A stretch of DNA of 5,023 bases from Clostridia bacterium (GTDB lineage: Bacteria; Bacillota; Clostridia; Oscillospirales; CAG-272). The position numbers and the translations under genes are program-made. Positions 1 to 5,023 of the stretch are shown here, piece by piece. Numbering within the stretch: position 1 is the stretch's first letter; each line of letters begins with the position of its first letter. Location: positions 1 through 5,023 of the forward strand of contig JAFOAB010000046.1 of NCBI GenBank assembly GCA_017382555.1. Reading direction: 5' to 3'. The notes beneath the pieces are model-generated. The model made no database searches. It had not been told where the DNA came from and saw only the letters and a list, made by a program, of their open reading frames with translations.

Positions 1-542
1 GTAAAGATACAGAAGAGTACTGCAAGGATCTTACCGGGGGTCTTAAGAGTTGCCTCACCGTGGGCATCCTTGTAGGAGTAACGGCCCATACCGTCCTGGA
101 GGTAGTACATAGCACCACCGGACCATTCGCCGAGGCTGTTCTTACGTCTGAAGTAAATACCGAGAACGTTTTCTGCGAAGTTGGTCATCATACCGAAGAA
201 TGCGGCAACCCACATCCAGAAAACTGCACCTGCGCCACCGATAGCGATAGCAGCGGCAACACCTGCGATGTTACCGGTACCAACGGTAGCGGCAAGAGCT
301 GTACAAAGCGCCTGGAAGGGAGAGATAACGCCCTTTTCCTTACGGTGCCTCAATACGTCCTTGGTGAAGAGGCTTCCGATGGTGTTCTTCCACCAGAGAC
401 CAATGTGAGAGATCTGGAAAACCCTTGTGCTGAGTGTTACGATAACACCGGTACCGATGAGCAGTGCAAGGCCGAATATGCCCCATACCACTCCGTTGAC
501 GCTGCCGTTAATAGCGGCAACCTTGTCGAAAAATGCTTGCAT
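1..542 (-). CDS. AGCS-family sodium:alanine/glycine symporter (N-terminal part; runs off the window)
   Basis: This is a sodium-coupled amino acid carrier of the inner membrane that imports small neutral amino acids, alanine or glycine. The 180 visible residues begin MQAFFDKVAAINGSV and the rest lies beyond base 1; family members are usually about 450-500 residues. The AGCS signature GGAGAVFWMWVAAFFG is complete at residues 102-117, preceded by the conserved TALAATVGTGNIAGVA stretch (81-96) and followed by NFAENVLGIYFR (121-132) and GGAMYY (142-147). A first membrane helix spans about residues 17-37. The ATG at 542 is preceded by AGGAGGG (553-547) with a 4-nt spacer. A glycine riboswitch and terminator lie directly upstream, which makes glycine a likely substrate (inference). 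Codons such as GGT, CGT, CTC and TTC dominate, suggesting good expression. The family is certain; the exact substrate is not. Confidence 0.96.
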   Translation of the reverse strand, partial: MQAFFDKVAAINGSVNGVVWGIFGLALLIGTGVIVTLSTRVFQISHIGLWWKNTIGSLFTKDVLRHRKEKGVISPFQALCTALAATVGTGNIAGVAAAIAIGGAGAVFWMWVAAFFGMMTNFAENVLGIYFRRKNSLGEWSGGAMYYLQDGMGRYSYKDAHGEATLKTPGKILAVLFCIF

Positions 543-554
543 TTTTCCCTCCTG

Positions 555-598
555 AAAATAAAAAAATTTGACGGCTTGCGAAAAAGCAAACAGTCAAA
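555..598 (-). terminator. Intrinsic terminator of the glycine riboswitch
   Basis: On the minus strand, UUGACUGUUUGC (597-586) pairs with GCAAGCCGUCAA (579-568) around a 6-nt loop. The stem has one U-C mismatch and one G-U pair, and an extra A-U pair (598/567) at its base. Seven U residues (566-560), an A and four more U follow. The hairpin lies between the second glycine aptamer and the ribosome site of the symporter, where an expression platform belongs. Its 5' arm can instead pair with the P1 3' strand of aptamer 2, which makes it conditional. Confidence 0.88.
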
Positions 599-622
599 AA
601 AACAAAAACACCCTATTGGGTT

Positions 623-787
623 AACTTTGTCCTTTTGCCTGAGAGTTTGGCGTTTCCGCTTGCACCTTCGGCCCCCAATTTAATGGGTGTCTCCAAAGCT
701 CTGTCGGCATTCGGTCCCTACCCTTACGGGCACCTGAGAGCGTTACTCCTTCGGTGGCTTATGCACTTTCCCGAATGCGTCATACAG
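623..787 (-). promoter_or_regulatory. Tandem glycine riboswitch (two aptamers with leader-linker kink-turn)
   Basis: The minus-strand RNA contains two glycine aptamers. Aptamer 1 (778-707) is closed by a perfect 8-bp P1, GCAUUCGG with CCGAAUGC, and carries the conserved CCACCGAAGGAGUAA and CUCUCAGGUGCC blocks. Aptamer 2 (700-623) is closed by AGCUUUG with CAAAGUU and carries GGCCGAAGGUGCAAGC and CUCUCAGGCAAAAGGAC, the classic glycine riboswitch core. The linker is only 6 nt (706-701). The leader CUG (787-785) pairs with the linker CAG (703-701), next to GA (781-780) facing GA (705-704); this is the known P0 kink-turn joining leader and linker. Tandem glycine riboswitches are known to control glycine cleavage genes and sodium/amino acid symporters, and here the downstream gene is the latter. 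The aptamer identity is essentially certain; the direction of control (OFF) is my inference from the alternative pairing. Confidence 0.96.
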
Positions 788-801
788 AATATTCATTTGA
801 A

Positions 802-837
802 CGTGCCTATTATACACTATGTTTTCACAAAATGCAA
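802..837 (-). promoter_or_regulatory. Sigma-A-type promoter of the riboswitch-symporter transcript
   Basis: On the minus strand a -35 box TTGCAT (837-832) is followed after exactly 17 nt by a perfect -10 box TATAAT (814-809). Transcription would start near base 802, about 15 nt before the kink-turn leader, giving an untranslated leader of about 260 nt. It lies 28 bp after the stop codon of the upstream kinase gene, so the symporter has its own promoter rather than depending on read-through. Confidence 0.88.
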
Positions 838-864
838 GAGGAAAATGCAAAAAATTCAGAAAAA

Positions 865-1350
865 TTATATTTTTCCCAAAAATTCCGCAATTTCACCATA
901 ATTTTTGAAGGCAATGACGTCCTTGGAGTTATATTTGCTAAGCATTTCCACTATTTTCGGTCTGCTTTCGACATTAAAGGCACGGACGAAATCGATAAAC
1001 TCATCGTCCGTCTCCTGCTCTACCCATGGCATATCGGGGCGTTTTTTACCTTTCCGCGCCTCAATACCCGCAAGGCAGACCTCAAGCGGCATATCAAGGA
1101 AAAACACGGTATCACAGCATTCCATACGCCACTGCATCGTGCTTATGTAGTTGCCGTCTATTATCCACTCGTCCCCTGCCATTACCTCGGCAAGGCGCGC
1201 GCGGAACTCTTCCCTACCAACGGTAGTTCTGTCCGCATTCCAGTATAGCATATCGAGATGATAAAGCGGCAAGCCCGTCTTATCCGCCAACGCACGCGCA
1301 AAGGTGCTTTTGCCGCTTCCGGGGCAGCCGATTATAATTACTTTTTTCAC
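865..1350 (-). CDS. P-loop NTPase, adenylate kinase-like (FlaR/topology-modulation type)
   Basis: This 161-residue protein is a small cytoplasmic P-loop nucleotide-binding protein of the adenylate-kinase-like group often annotated as 'topology modulation protein' or FlaR. It probably phosphorylates a nucleotide or small molecule with ATP, but the substrate is unknown. Walker A is GCPGSGKST (residues 8-16). HLDMLYWN (31-38) is the characteristic segment after the first helix, WIIDGNY (62-68) follows, and TVFFLD (81-86) is the Walker B-like strand. Arg/Lys-rich ARKGKKRP (98-105) sits where the lid region is expected. The start is a GTG at 1350; it overlaps the methyltransferase stop by 4 nt (GTGA) and has AAGGA about 7 nt upstream, so translation is probably coupled. 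It is the last gene of the four-gene cassette. Full length for the family. The fold assignment is firm and the function is not. Confidence 0.88.
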   Translation of the reverse strand: MKKVIIIGCPGSGKSTFARALADKTGLPLYHLDMLYWNADRTTVGREEFRARLAEVMAGDEWIIDGNYISTMQWRMECCDTVFFLDMPLEVCLAGIEARKGKKRPDMPWVEQETDDEFIDFVRAFNVESRPKIVEMLSKYNSKDVIAFKNYGEIAEFLGKI

Positions 1351-2006
1351 TTTTTATCCTTTCGCGCCACCAGGCAATGCGTTGCACCCCAGCTTTTTAG
1401 GATCTCCACACGCAAAAAGCCTGCCGCGAGCAGAGCTTCCGTTTCGTTTTCCACCGTCAGCGGTGTGTCGTAGTGGTAAAATTCACCGTCCGCTATTCCC
1501 TGCTCCGCCTTTAGGCGCCTAAGCTCGCCTCGGTGTAGCTTTTCCTCTTCTTCCGAATTTGCGAAATAATCCGTTAAAATAAAATATCCGTTATTCTTTA
1601 ATGAATCGCGCACCTTCGAATAAAGAGCCGTTTTTTCCTCTTTTGTAAAGTGGTGCAGGCTTTCAACGGAAACGGCGGCGTCATAAACGCCCACACCGAG
1701 CGGAATATCGAAATACGAGCCACATATCAAATTAAGCGCCTTGCCCTCAAATTTCGCCTTCAGCGCTTCAAGCATACCCGCGCTTAGGTCAATTCCCGTT
1801 ACCCTTGCAGAGGGATTCAAGCGGAAATAATATTCAAGCTCCAAGCCCGTACCGCAACCGAGATCAAGCACCTCTGCCCCCTCCGCATTCGGCAAAAGAC
1901 TTGCCGTATACGGGTAAAACTCACGCGCACCCTCGATATTCGTAAGCATATGCTCGTCGTATCCCCCAAGCCGCGCCTCAAAGAATTCTGCCATTTTTTC
2001 AAGCAT
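1347..2006 (-). CDS. Class I SAM-dependent methyltransferase
   Basis: A 219-residue cytoplasmic methyltransferase that transfers a methyl group from S-adenosylmethionine to an unknown acceptor. Motif I, VLDLGCGTG (residues 46-54), forms the SAM-binding loop. TGIDLS (70-75) ends strand 2 with the acidic residue expected to hold the ribose hydroxyls. ICGSYFDIP (94-102) matches the adenine-contact region, and YDAAVSVESLHHF (108-120) is the motif-IV-like strand and helix. The N-terminal 40 residues with FYPYTASLLP are usual for small-molecule enzymes of the UbiE/Methyltransf_11/25 type. Length is complete for a stand-alone domain with no added substrate domain. The ATG starts 2 nt after the preceding gene's stop, with AAGGGA overlapping that gene's last codons, and its own end overlaps the kinase start by 4 nt. 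Cassette context does not reveal the substrate. Confidence 0.93.
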   Translation of the reverse strand: MLEKMAEFFEARLGGYDEHMLTNIEGAREFYPYTASLLPNAEGAEVLDLGCGTGLELEYYFRLNPSARVTGIDLSAGMLEALKAKFEGKALNLICGSYFDIPLGVGVYDAAVSVESLHHFTKEEKTALYSKVRDSLKNNGYFILTDYFANSEEEEKLHRGELRRLKAEQGIADGEFYHYDTPLTVENETEALLAAGFLRVEILKSWGATHCLVARKDKK

Positions 2007-2008
2007 AA

Positions 2009-2548
2009 TTATCCCTTAAATCTGTATCTTATCGCAGAATATGCGTTCATTATCTTTCTATCTTTTTTTCTTATTGCAAGGTAGAAAGCATCTCCCTCTT
2101 TGACACGCTCTCCACACCGTATTTCACCGTAGTCCTTGAAGAACATATAGTGGTGATTTACCGCCTCGCTGTGTCTTGATCTGTATTTTAATCGCCAAAG
2201 AGTGCAGTACTCCACCTCAACACGCTCGGTCTTCATACTGACCGTAGCTTCAACTACGTCAAATTCGTAATTGCGGTACATAAGCCAAACGTTGAACTTA
2301 TCGAACGTGTCCAAACCGCCCATTACGGTTATGACGGCTACAAAAGCAACCACAGCACTCCAAACAACATCGAAAAGCACCATTCCGACCTTAAATCCTA
2401 TCGGAATAATTGCGATAAAGAACGCTGTGATACCGAGGGACAAAACTGTGCCCAAAGCACTTGTGCCGAGGGAAAATCTTGCAAGTTCCATTTCATCTTT
2501 TCTTATCTTCTCTGCTGTCAGTATCTCTCTATCATCCTCGCGAATCAT
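2009..2548 (-). CDS. Two-helix membrane protein with C-terminal cytoplasmic domain, function unknown
   Basis: I do not recognise a named family. The 179-residue protein has a charged N-terminal segment (residues 1-22, rich in Asp, Glu, Arg and Lys). Two closely spaced hydrophobic helices follow at about 27-50 and 53-76, separated by a short turn with PIGFK. The soluble C-terminal half (about 90-179) alternates charged and hydrophobic residues in a beta-strand-like pattern and ends GDAFYLAIRKKDRKIMNAY, reminiscent of a small beta-barrel domain. A hairpin of two helices would place both ends in the cytoplasm (inference). The ATG at 2548 overlaps the hydrolase stop in an ATGA, with GGAG (2560-2557) 8 nt upstream inside the hydrolase gene, so the two are translationally coupled. 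Coding status is strongly supported by this packing and by the 2-nt gap to the methyltransferase. Confidence 0.85.
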   Translation of the reverse strand: MIREDDREILTAEKIRKDEMELARFSLGTSALGTVLSLGITAFFIAIIPIGFKVGMVLFDVVWSAVVAFVAVITVMGGLDTFDKFNVWLMYRNYEFDVVEATVSMKTERVEVEYCTLWRLKYRSRHSEAVNHHYMFFKDYGEIRCGERVKEGDAFYLAIRKKDRKIMNAYSAIRYRFKG

Positions 2549-3282
2549 AGGTATTTCTCCAAAAAATCATATATCATCTTACCGAAAACAGTCTCACCGT
2601 TTTCGTCAAGCTTACGGACGTATTCGCAATGCTTGCCGTGCATTATTACGCTGTCAAAGTTCGTGTGTCCGTAATTTTTAAGCGCCGCAAGCATCAGCAT
2701 CGTTTGCTCGTAACGGTTTTTCATATCGTTATCGGAAACGATAAAGCGCATGGGAGGATAGCATTTTTCCGCACCTACAAAATACATCGGTGCCGCCGCA
2801 TCTACCGCAATGCGCAAGCCGTCAAGCCCTCTTTCGCGCATTACCTGAAAATGCGTTGTCGGCTGACCCGCATCGTGGAAATATCCCGCAATGCGCGATA
2901 TATCCACGCCCGCATTCTTCAGATACGAGGTATCGAAGCACAGCATCATGGAAAGGTATGCACCCGCAGAGCTACCGCCGACGAATATTCTTTCGCACCC
3001 AATCCCTTCTGCATATTCAAGCGACCATCGAACCGCCTCCGCGGCATCAACTATGTAATCGGGGTATTTGGCAGATGGGTACATTCTGTAATTTGCAGAT
3101 ACAAACGCAATTCCGCGCTCGCAAAGATACGGCGCGAACACGGATGCACAGCTCTTATCCCCCGCCTCTAAACTTCCGCCGTGAAAGTAAAGAAACACGG
3201 CACGGGCCTTTTCCTCGGGCAGATAAGCATCCAGCTTACAGCAATCATACCCGCTGTATTGAATATCGTTTTTTACTTGCAT
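2545..3282 (-). CDS. Alpha/beta hydrolase (HSL/carboxylesterase-like)
   Basis: A 245-residue alpha/beta-hydrolase-fold enzyme, probably a cytoplasmic esterase or deacylase acting on a small ester. LYFHGGSLEAG (residues 31-41) contains the HGG oxyanion-hole motif of the hormone-sensitive lipase group. NYRMYPSAKYP (64-74) is typical of the same group. GGSSAG (102-107) is the nucleophile elbow, with Ser105 as predicted nucleophile. Asp186 in SDNDMKN (183-189) is the likely acid, and His218 in MHGKHCEY (214-221) the likely base; His215 is an alternative. There is no signal peptide. I chose the ATG at 3282 (MQVKNDIQYS) because it has GAGGTG 4 nt upstream and because the in-frame extension to 3420 is read from a structured repeat and resembles no hydrolase. 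The stop overlaps the next gene's ATG (ATGA). Family confident; substrate unknown. Confidence 0.92.
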   Translation of the reverse strand: MQVKNDIQYSGYDCCKLDAYLPEEKARAVFLYFHGGSLEAGDKSCASVFAPYLCERGIAFVSANYRMYPSAKYPDYIVDAAEAVRWSLEYAEGIGCERIFVGGSSAGAYLSMMLCFDTSYLKNAGVDISRIAGYFHDAGQPTTHFQVMRERGLDGLRIAVDAAAPMYFVGAEKCYPPMRFIVSDNDMKNRYEQTMLMLAALKNYGHTNFDSVIMHGKHCEYVRKLDENGETVFGKMIYDFLEKYL

Positions 3283-3286
3283 AATG

Positions 3287-3292
3287 CACCTC
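3287..3292 (-). promoter_or_regulatory. Ribosome binding site fixing the hydrolase start
   Basis: GAGGTG on the minus strand stands 4 nt (CATT) before the ATG at 3282. It favours this start over the ATG at 3420, whose N-terminal extension would be coded by the inverted-repeat element. Confidence 0.75.
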
Positions 3293-3310
3293 AAACTTAT
3301 TTGAATCGGG

Positions 3311-3424
3311 AGCCTTGTGTCATCCTTGAGGGAGCATAGGTACGCCTTTGCAGATGCTTCGCTTTGCTCGAGCATGACGGCAAAGGCGATGCCGCAAAAA
3401 CCGCGACCGAAGGATCTCAAGGCT
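3311..3424. repeat. Nested inverted-repeat intergenic element (dispersed-repeat-like)
   Basis: The element has several concentric inverted arms. AGCCTTG (3311-3317) matches CAAGGCT (3418-3424), ATCCTT (3322-3327) matches AAGGAT (3410-3415), and GCAT (3334-3337) matches ATGC (3389-3392). CGCCTTTGC (3343-3351) is a perfect 9-bp match to GCAAAGGCG (3380-3388), and ATGCT (3354-3358) matches AGCAT (3371-3375). The segments GTCATCCTTGAG, CGAAGGATCTC and GCTTCGCTTTGCTCGAGCATGACG closely resemble the GTCAT-TCTGAG / CGAAGAATC repeats scattered between genes in many Clostridia genomes. It sits between the membrane protein and the hydrolase. It has no coding potential of its own, and no U-tract follows the stem on either strand. 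Most likely a non-autonomous dispersed repeat; it might also fold in the mRNA and alter expression or stability across the junction (inference). Confidence 0.7.
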
Positions 3425-3450
3425 TTCGGCTCAAGTATAAAATACTTAAC

Positions 3451-3900
3451 TCAACCGTACAGCCAGCTTGAAGGTATAAGGAAGGTATACGGCGCCGTTG
3501 CAACCGTAAACATAAGTGCCATTCTCAAGCGGATCGGCTTTTCGCAGTCCTTGAAGCTGACCTTGTAGTTAAGAACGAAGATAAGCGCGGCGGAAAGCAG
3601 AAGCGCGGGAACTGTCATATACAGCTCGTCGCCAAAATGACCAAGCTCAAAGCCAAGCATCATAATAAGCATAAGTCCTGCGCCCGCAATGTCGGAGAGC
3701 ATACCGAAAAGGTAAATCTTCAAAATATGCTTTTTGAAAAACTGCTTTTTTTCCGCAATTTTTAATATAAACATTCCCGCGATAAGCACAAGACTGTCTA
3801 TCACAAAATTTGCCGGTATTACCACGCACCACGTCACGGGAAACAGCATCATCATCCAAAACGGGAAAAGAACGTTATATAATTTCGTTTCTTTTTTCAT
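3451..3900 (-). CDS. Small polytopic membrane protein, function unknown
   Basis: I cannot assign a family. From the chosen ATG the protein has 149 residues and is strongly hydrophobic, with four to five predicted helices at about residues 10-30, 32-48, 61-84, 95-112 and 125-142. Basic loops (KKQFFKKH at 51-58, and KPIRLR at 121-126) suggest cytoplasmic faces by the positive-inside rule. No catalytic motif or transporter signature is visible. A GTG at 3909 would add three residues, but that codon lies inside the GGTGA ribosome site of the ATG at 3900 and has no site of its own. The gene begins 15 nt after the lipoprotein stop, so the two are probably co-transcribed and may act together at the membrane. 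Two nt after its stop is an 8-bp AU-rich hairpin (3431-3449) without a U-tract. Confidence 0.83.
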   Translation of the reverse strand: MKKETKLYNVLFPFWMMMLFPVTWCVVIPANFVIDSLVLIAGMFILKIAEKKQFFKKHILKIYLFGMLSDIAGAGLMLIMMLGFELGHFGDELYMTVPALLLSAALIFVLNYKVSFKDCEKPIRLRMALMFTVATAPYTFLIPSSWLYG

Positions 3901-3904
3901 TGTT

Positions 3905-3910
3905 ATCACC
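3905..3910 (-). promoter_or_regulatory. Ribosome binding site fixing the membrane-protein start
   Basis: GGTGAT on the minus strand stands 4 nt (AACA) before the ATG at 3900. It contains the alternative GTG start codon (3909-3907), which argues against that GTG being used. Confidence 0.6.
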
Positions 3911-3915
3911 GTGCT

Positions 3916-4527
3916 TTACTTTTTTGTTGCCTTAACACCTACGACACCCAAGTCTGCCAAACTGTTTTCTATATCATCGCTACTTTCAACCAACAAGCTA
4001 TCGTTTAGCATAAAGTAACCAACTGCGCGCACCGCACCGTCTTCGCCGGGGATGAAAGCAACCGTTATCGGGTATCCGTTTTCAAAAACGTAGAGATAGA
4101 CCGTGTTTTCCTTTAGCTCGGTGTTTACAAACGTGATCTGCGCAGAGTACGCCGCCGCTACGGACAGAGCCTCCACACCTGCTGCTTGATTAACTCTGCT
4201 TGCAAAAGAAACGTATGCCGCAGAGGTAACGTATTCTTCCAAATTGTCCGAATTCATTTCAACGCTAAGCATAGAGCCTACGGGAACATCCAGCTCATAT
4301 ACCGCGCTTGCCTCGGTATAATCTCCCTCGCGAAGCTTTGCTACCGCATTGCCGTAATCCAAGTGAAGACCGTATAGCTTTTCATACTCCTCACTTACCG
4401 TCATTTCCCGCATCAAGGCAATGACCTCCTCCCCCGCCTTTTCAAGAGGCTTGTCGGAGGTATTGCACGAATAAAGTGATAACAAAAGAAACGCTGTAAC
4501 AAATATAATCAAAAGCCGTCTTTTCAT
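3916..4527 (-). CDS. Predicted lipoprotein, function unknown
   Basis: A 203-residue secreted lipoprotein. The N-terminus has MKRR followed by a hydrophobic stretch (residues 5-17) and the lipobox LYSC (18-21), so signal peptidase II should cleave before Cys21 and leave a lipid-anchored protein outside the cytoplasmic membrane. The mature part is acidic, without further membrane helices. An N-terminal helical region (about 25-60, KPLEKAGEEVIALMREM) precedes a mixed alpha/beta region with strand-like repeats such as QITFVNTELKENTVYLYVFENGYPITVAFI (about 130-159; the fragment is described here only in outline). I do not recognise the domain. The ATG has GAGG about 9 nt upstream, located within the end of the preceding gene relic. 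It is followed after 15 nt by the polytopic membrane protein, a plausible partner. Confidence 0.87.
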   Translation of the reverse strand: MKRRLLIIFVTAFLLLSLYSCNTSDKPLEKAGEEVIALMREMTVSEEYEKLYGLHLDYGNAVAKLREGDYTEASAVYELDVPVGSMLSVEMNSDNLEEYVTSAAYVSFASRVNQAAGVEALSVAAAYSAQITFVNTELKENTVYLYVFENGYPITVAFIPGEDGAVRAVGYFMLNDSLLVESSDDIENSLADLGVVGVKATKK

Positions 4528-4530
4528 AAT

Positions 4531-4728
4531 TCAAACCTCTTCAACGGTAAATGCGTGCGCACAAAGCCTTTACTCAAGCGGCTTTGCGGGCTCATCGTGC
4601 GTAATGCCGAACAAATGCCAGCCTTTTTTCGTTTCAACAAGTGTATGGTCGTTTATGTACCAAGCCTTGTCCGGCTCGCTCGGGTCTTATATCTGCTTAA
4701 ACACGCCGCTGTAAACGCGCATAGCCAT
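4531..4728 (-). pseudogene. Relic of a beta-propeller glycoside hydrolase-like gene (5' fragment with two in-frame stops)
   Basis: Read on the minus strand from the ATG at 4722 (AAGGAG ribosome site at 4734-4729, 6-nt spacer), one frame gives MRVYSGVFKQI, a TAA at 4689-4687, a 38-residue stretch, a TAA at 4572-4570, RLCAHAFTVEEV and finally a TGA at 4533-4531. The middle stretch contains WYINDHTLVETKKGWHLFGIT and then HDEPAKPLE. The pattern W-Y-[IV]-N-D-H ... W-H-[LMF]-F-G-I-T-H ... E-P-A-x-P, followed by an AHAT-like segment, is what I recall from the N-terminal blade of GH43/GH32-like five-bladed propeller enzymes. The continuity of family-like sequence across both stops shows decay by point mutation in the same frame, and the remaining two hundred or more residues are absent. 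The lipoprotein's ribosome site lies inside the relic's tail. The family is recalled from pattern, not searched. Confidence 0.62.
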
Positions 4729-4734
4729 CTCCTT

Positions 4735-5023
4735 TTAACAATCAATAATATCCACGTTATTGGATTTTGTTTTTATAAAATCAATAAATTTACTGTACTG
4801 CTCTCCTGATTCAAAGCATCGCACGGGTATTATCACACCGGAATGGCTTTTCATTTGAATAAAAACAAAATCATGCCCTACAACGTTCACGCGCTCAATG
4901 AAGGAGTAGAAATACTCCGTTTTTACTTCAGGCGTTATTTCCGTGATGCATTCATCGGAAACTACAACAACTTCTTCAGGCCAGTATAAAACCTTGCCGT
5001 TTTTCTTATGTGCCTTTATCTGA
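4735..5023 (-). CDS. YcxB-like protein, C-terminal part (start lies outside the window)
   Basis: The 95 visible codons run from base 5022 to a TAA at 4737-4735. The upstream part is beyond the window. The sequence reads VLYWPEEVVVVSDECITEITPEVKTEYFY in outline, then FIERVNVVGHDFVFIQ, SGVIIPVRCFES and a final helix FIDFIKTKS. This order of an acidic strand, a 'sYsxIxxV' strand, an aromatic 'VFIQ' strand, the '[IV]IP.R.F' motif and an amphipathic end helix is that of YcxB-like C-terminal domains, which usually follow two membrane helices in proteins of about 170-190 residues. Function of the family is unknown. Its stop codon overlaps the ribosome site of the following gene relic, so the original gene pair was tightly coupled. 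It is easy to miss because no start codon for a long frame is present here. Confidence 0.75.
   Translation of the reverse strand, partial: QIKAHKKNGKVLYWPEEVVVVSDECITEITPEVKTEYFYSFIERVNVVGHDFVFIQMKSHSGVIIPVRCFESGEQYSKFIDFIKTKSNNVDIIDC

Noticed and set aside
60..683. Plus-strand open frame of 207 codons
   Set aside because: It lies antisense over the symporter, the terminator and the riboswitch. The minus-strand frame has a full family signature, and the plus-strand product has low-complexity Thr/Asn/Cys content and no motif.
859..875. 17-base AU-rich inverted repeat (GAAAAAT-ATA-ATTTTTC) over the kinase stop codon as a terminator
   Set aside because: The stem has a single G-C pair and would be very weak. 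A run of U follows only after a TGAA gap, so I do not claim termination.
754..1248. Plus-strand open frame of 164 codons across the promoter and kinase gene
   Set aside because: It is antisense to the promoter and to a protein with a clear Walker A motif, has no credible ribosome site, and its product resembles no family.
2629..3284. Two long plus-strand frames opposite the hydrolase
   Set aside because: They are shadows of the minus-strand hydrolase, whose HGG and GGSSAG motifs settle the coding strand. The Arg/His/Pro-rich products are typical of antisense reading.
3431..3449. 8-bp hairpin after the membrane-protein gene as an intrinsic terminator or promoter
   Set aside because: No U-tract follows on the minus strand, and the TATACT inside it has no -35 box at proper distance. 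It is noted only as flanking structure of the repeat.
4562..4586. CAAAGCC / GGCTTTG inverted repeat within the relic as a terminator
   Set aside because: The 7-bp stem has an 11-nt loop and no U-tract on either strand; it lies within former coding sequence.
4531..4728. Programmed stop-codon read-through or TAA reassignment in the relic
   Set aside because: TAA ends other intact genes here (membrane protein at 2009, kinase at 865, lipoprotein at 3916), and the fragment lacks the rest of the enzyme, so decay is the simpler reading.
4555..4809. Plus-strand open frame of 84 codons
   Set aside because: It crosses the relic and the end of the YcxB-like gene antisense. The minus-strand readings carry family-like motifs and this one does not.

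Overview
This looks like a stretch of chromosome from a low-to-mid GC Gram-positive bacterium, most likely an uncultured gut-type Clostridia (Bacillota). The basis is AGGAGG-type ribosome sites before nearly every gene, a consensus sigma-A promoter, a tandem glycine riboswitch with an intrinsic terminator, a YcxB-like protein and a lipobox lipoprotein. Every gene I can support is on the minus strand, so the window is best read from high to low coordinates.

In that order the window holds: the C-terminal end of a YcxB-like protein (5023-4735); a decayed 5' fragment of a beta-propeller glycoside hydrolase-like gene with two in-frame TAA stops (4728-4531); a small lipoprotein (4527-3916); a small polytopic membrane protein (3900-3451); and an intergenic segment filled by a nested inverted-repeat element (about 3311-3424). 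Then comes a tightly coupled four-gene cassette: alpha/beta hydrolase (3282-2545), two-helix membrane protein (2548-2009), class I SAM-dependent methyltransferase (2006-1347) and P-loop kinase-like NTPase (1350-865). Junctions in the cassette are a 4-nt overlap, a 2-nt gap and a 4-nt overlap, so it is almost certainly one transcript. Its common purpose cannot be told from sequence; the proteins resemble general small-molecule tailoring enzymes.

The clearest regulatory unit is at the low-coordinate end. A promoter (TTGCAT, 17 nt, TATAAT) drives a leader of about 260 nt. The leader carries a tandem glycine riboswitch with a leader-linker kink-turn, then a strong intrinsic terminator, then an AGCS-family sodium:alanine/glycine symporter that runs off the window. 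The 3' strand of the second aptamer's P1 helix can alternatively pair with the 5' arm of the terminator. This predicts that glycine binding frees the terminator and shuts the transporter off.

I found no RNA genes other than the riboswitch, and no CRISPR array, transposase or phage gene. No convincing new system is visible. The items most worth a second look are the riboswitch switching logic, the structured intergenic repeat (which also falsely lengthens the hydrolase ORF) and the glycoside hydrolase relic.
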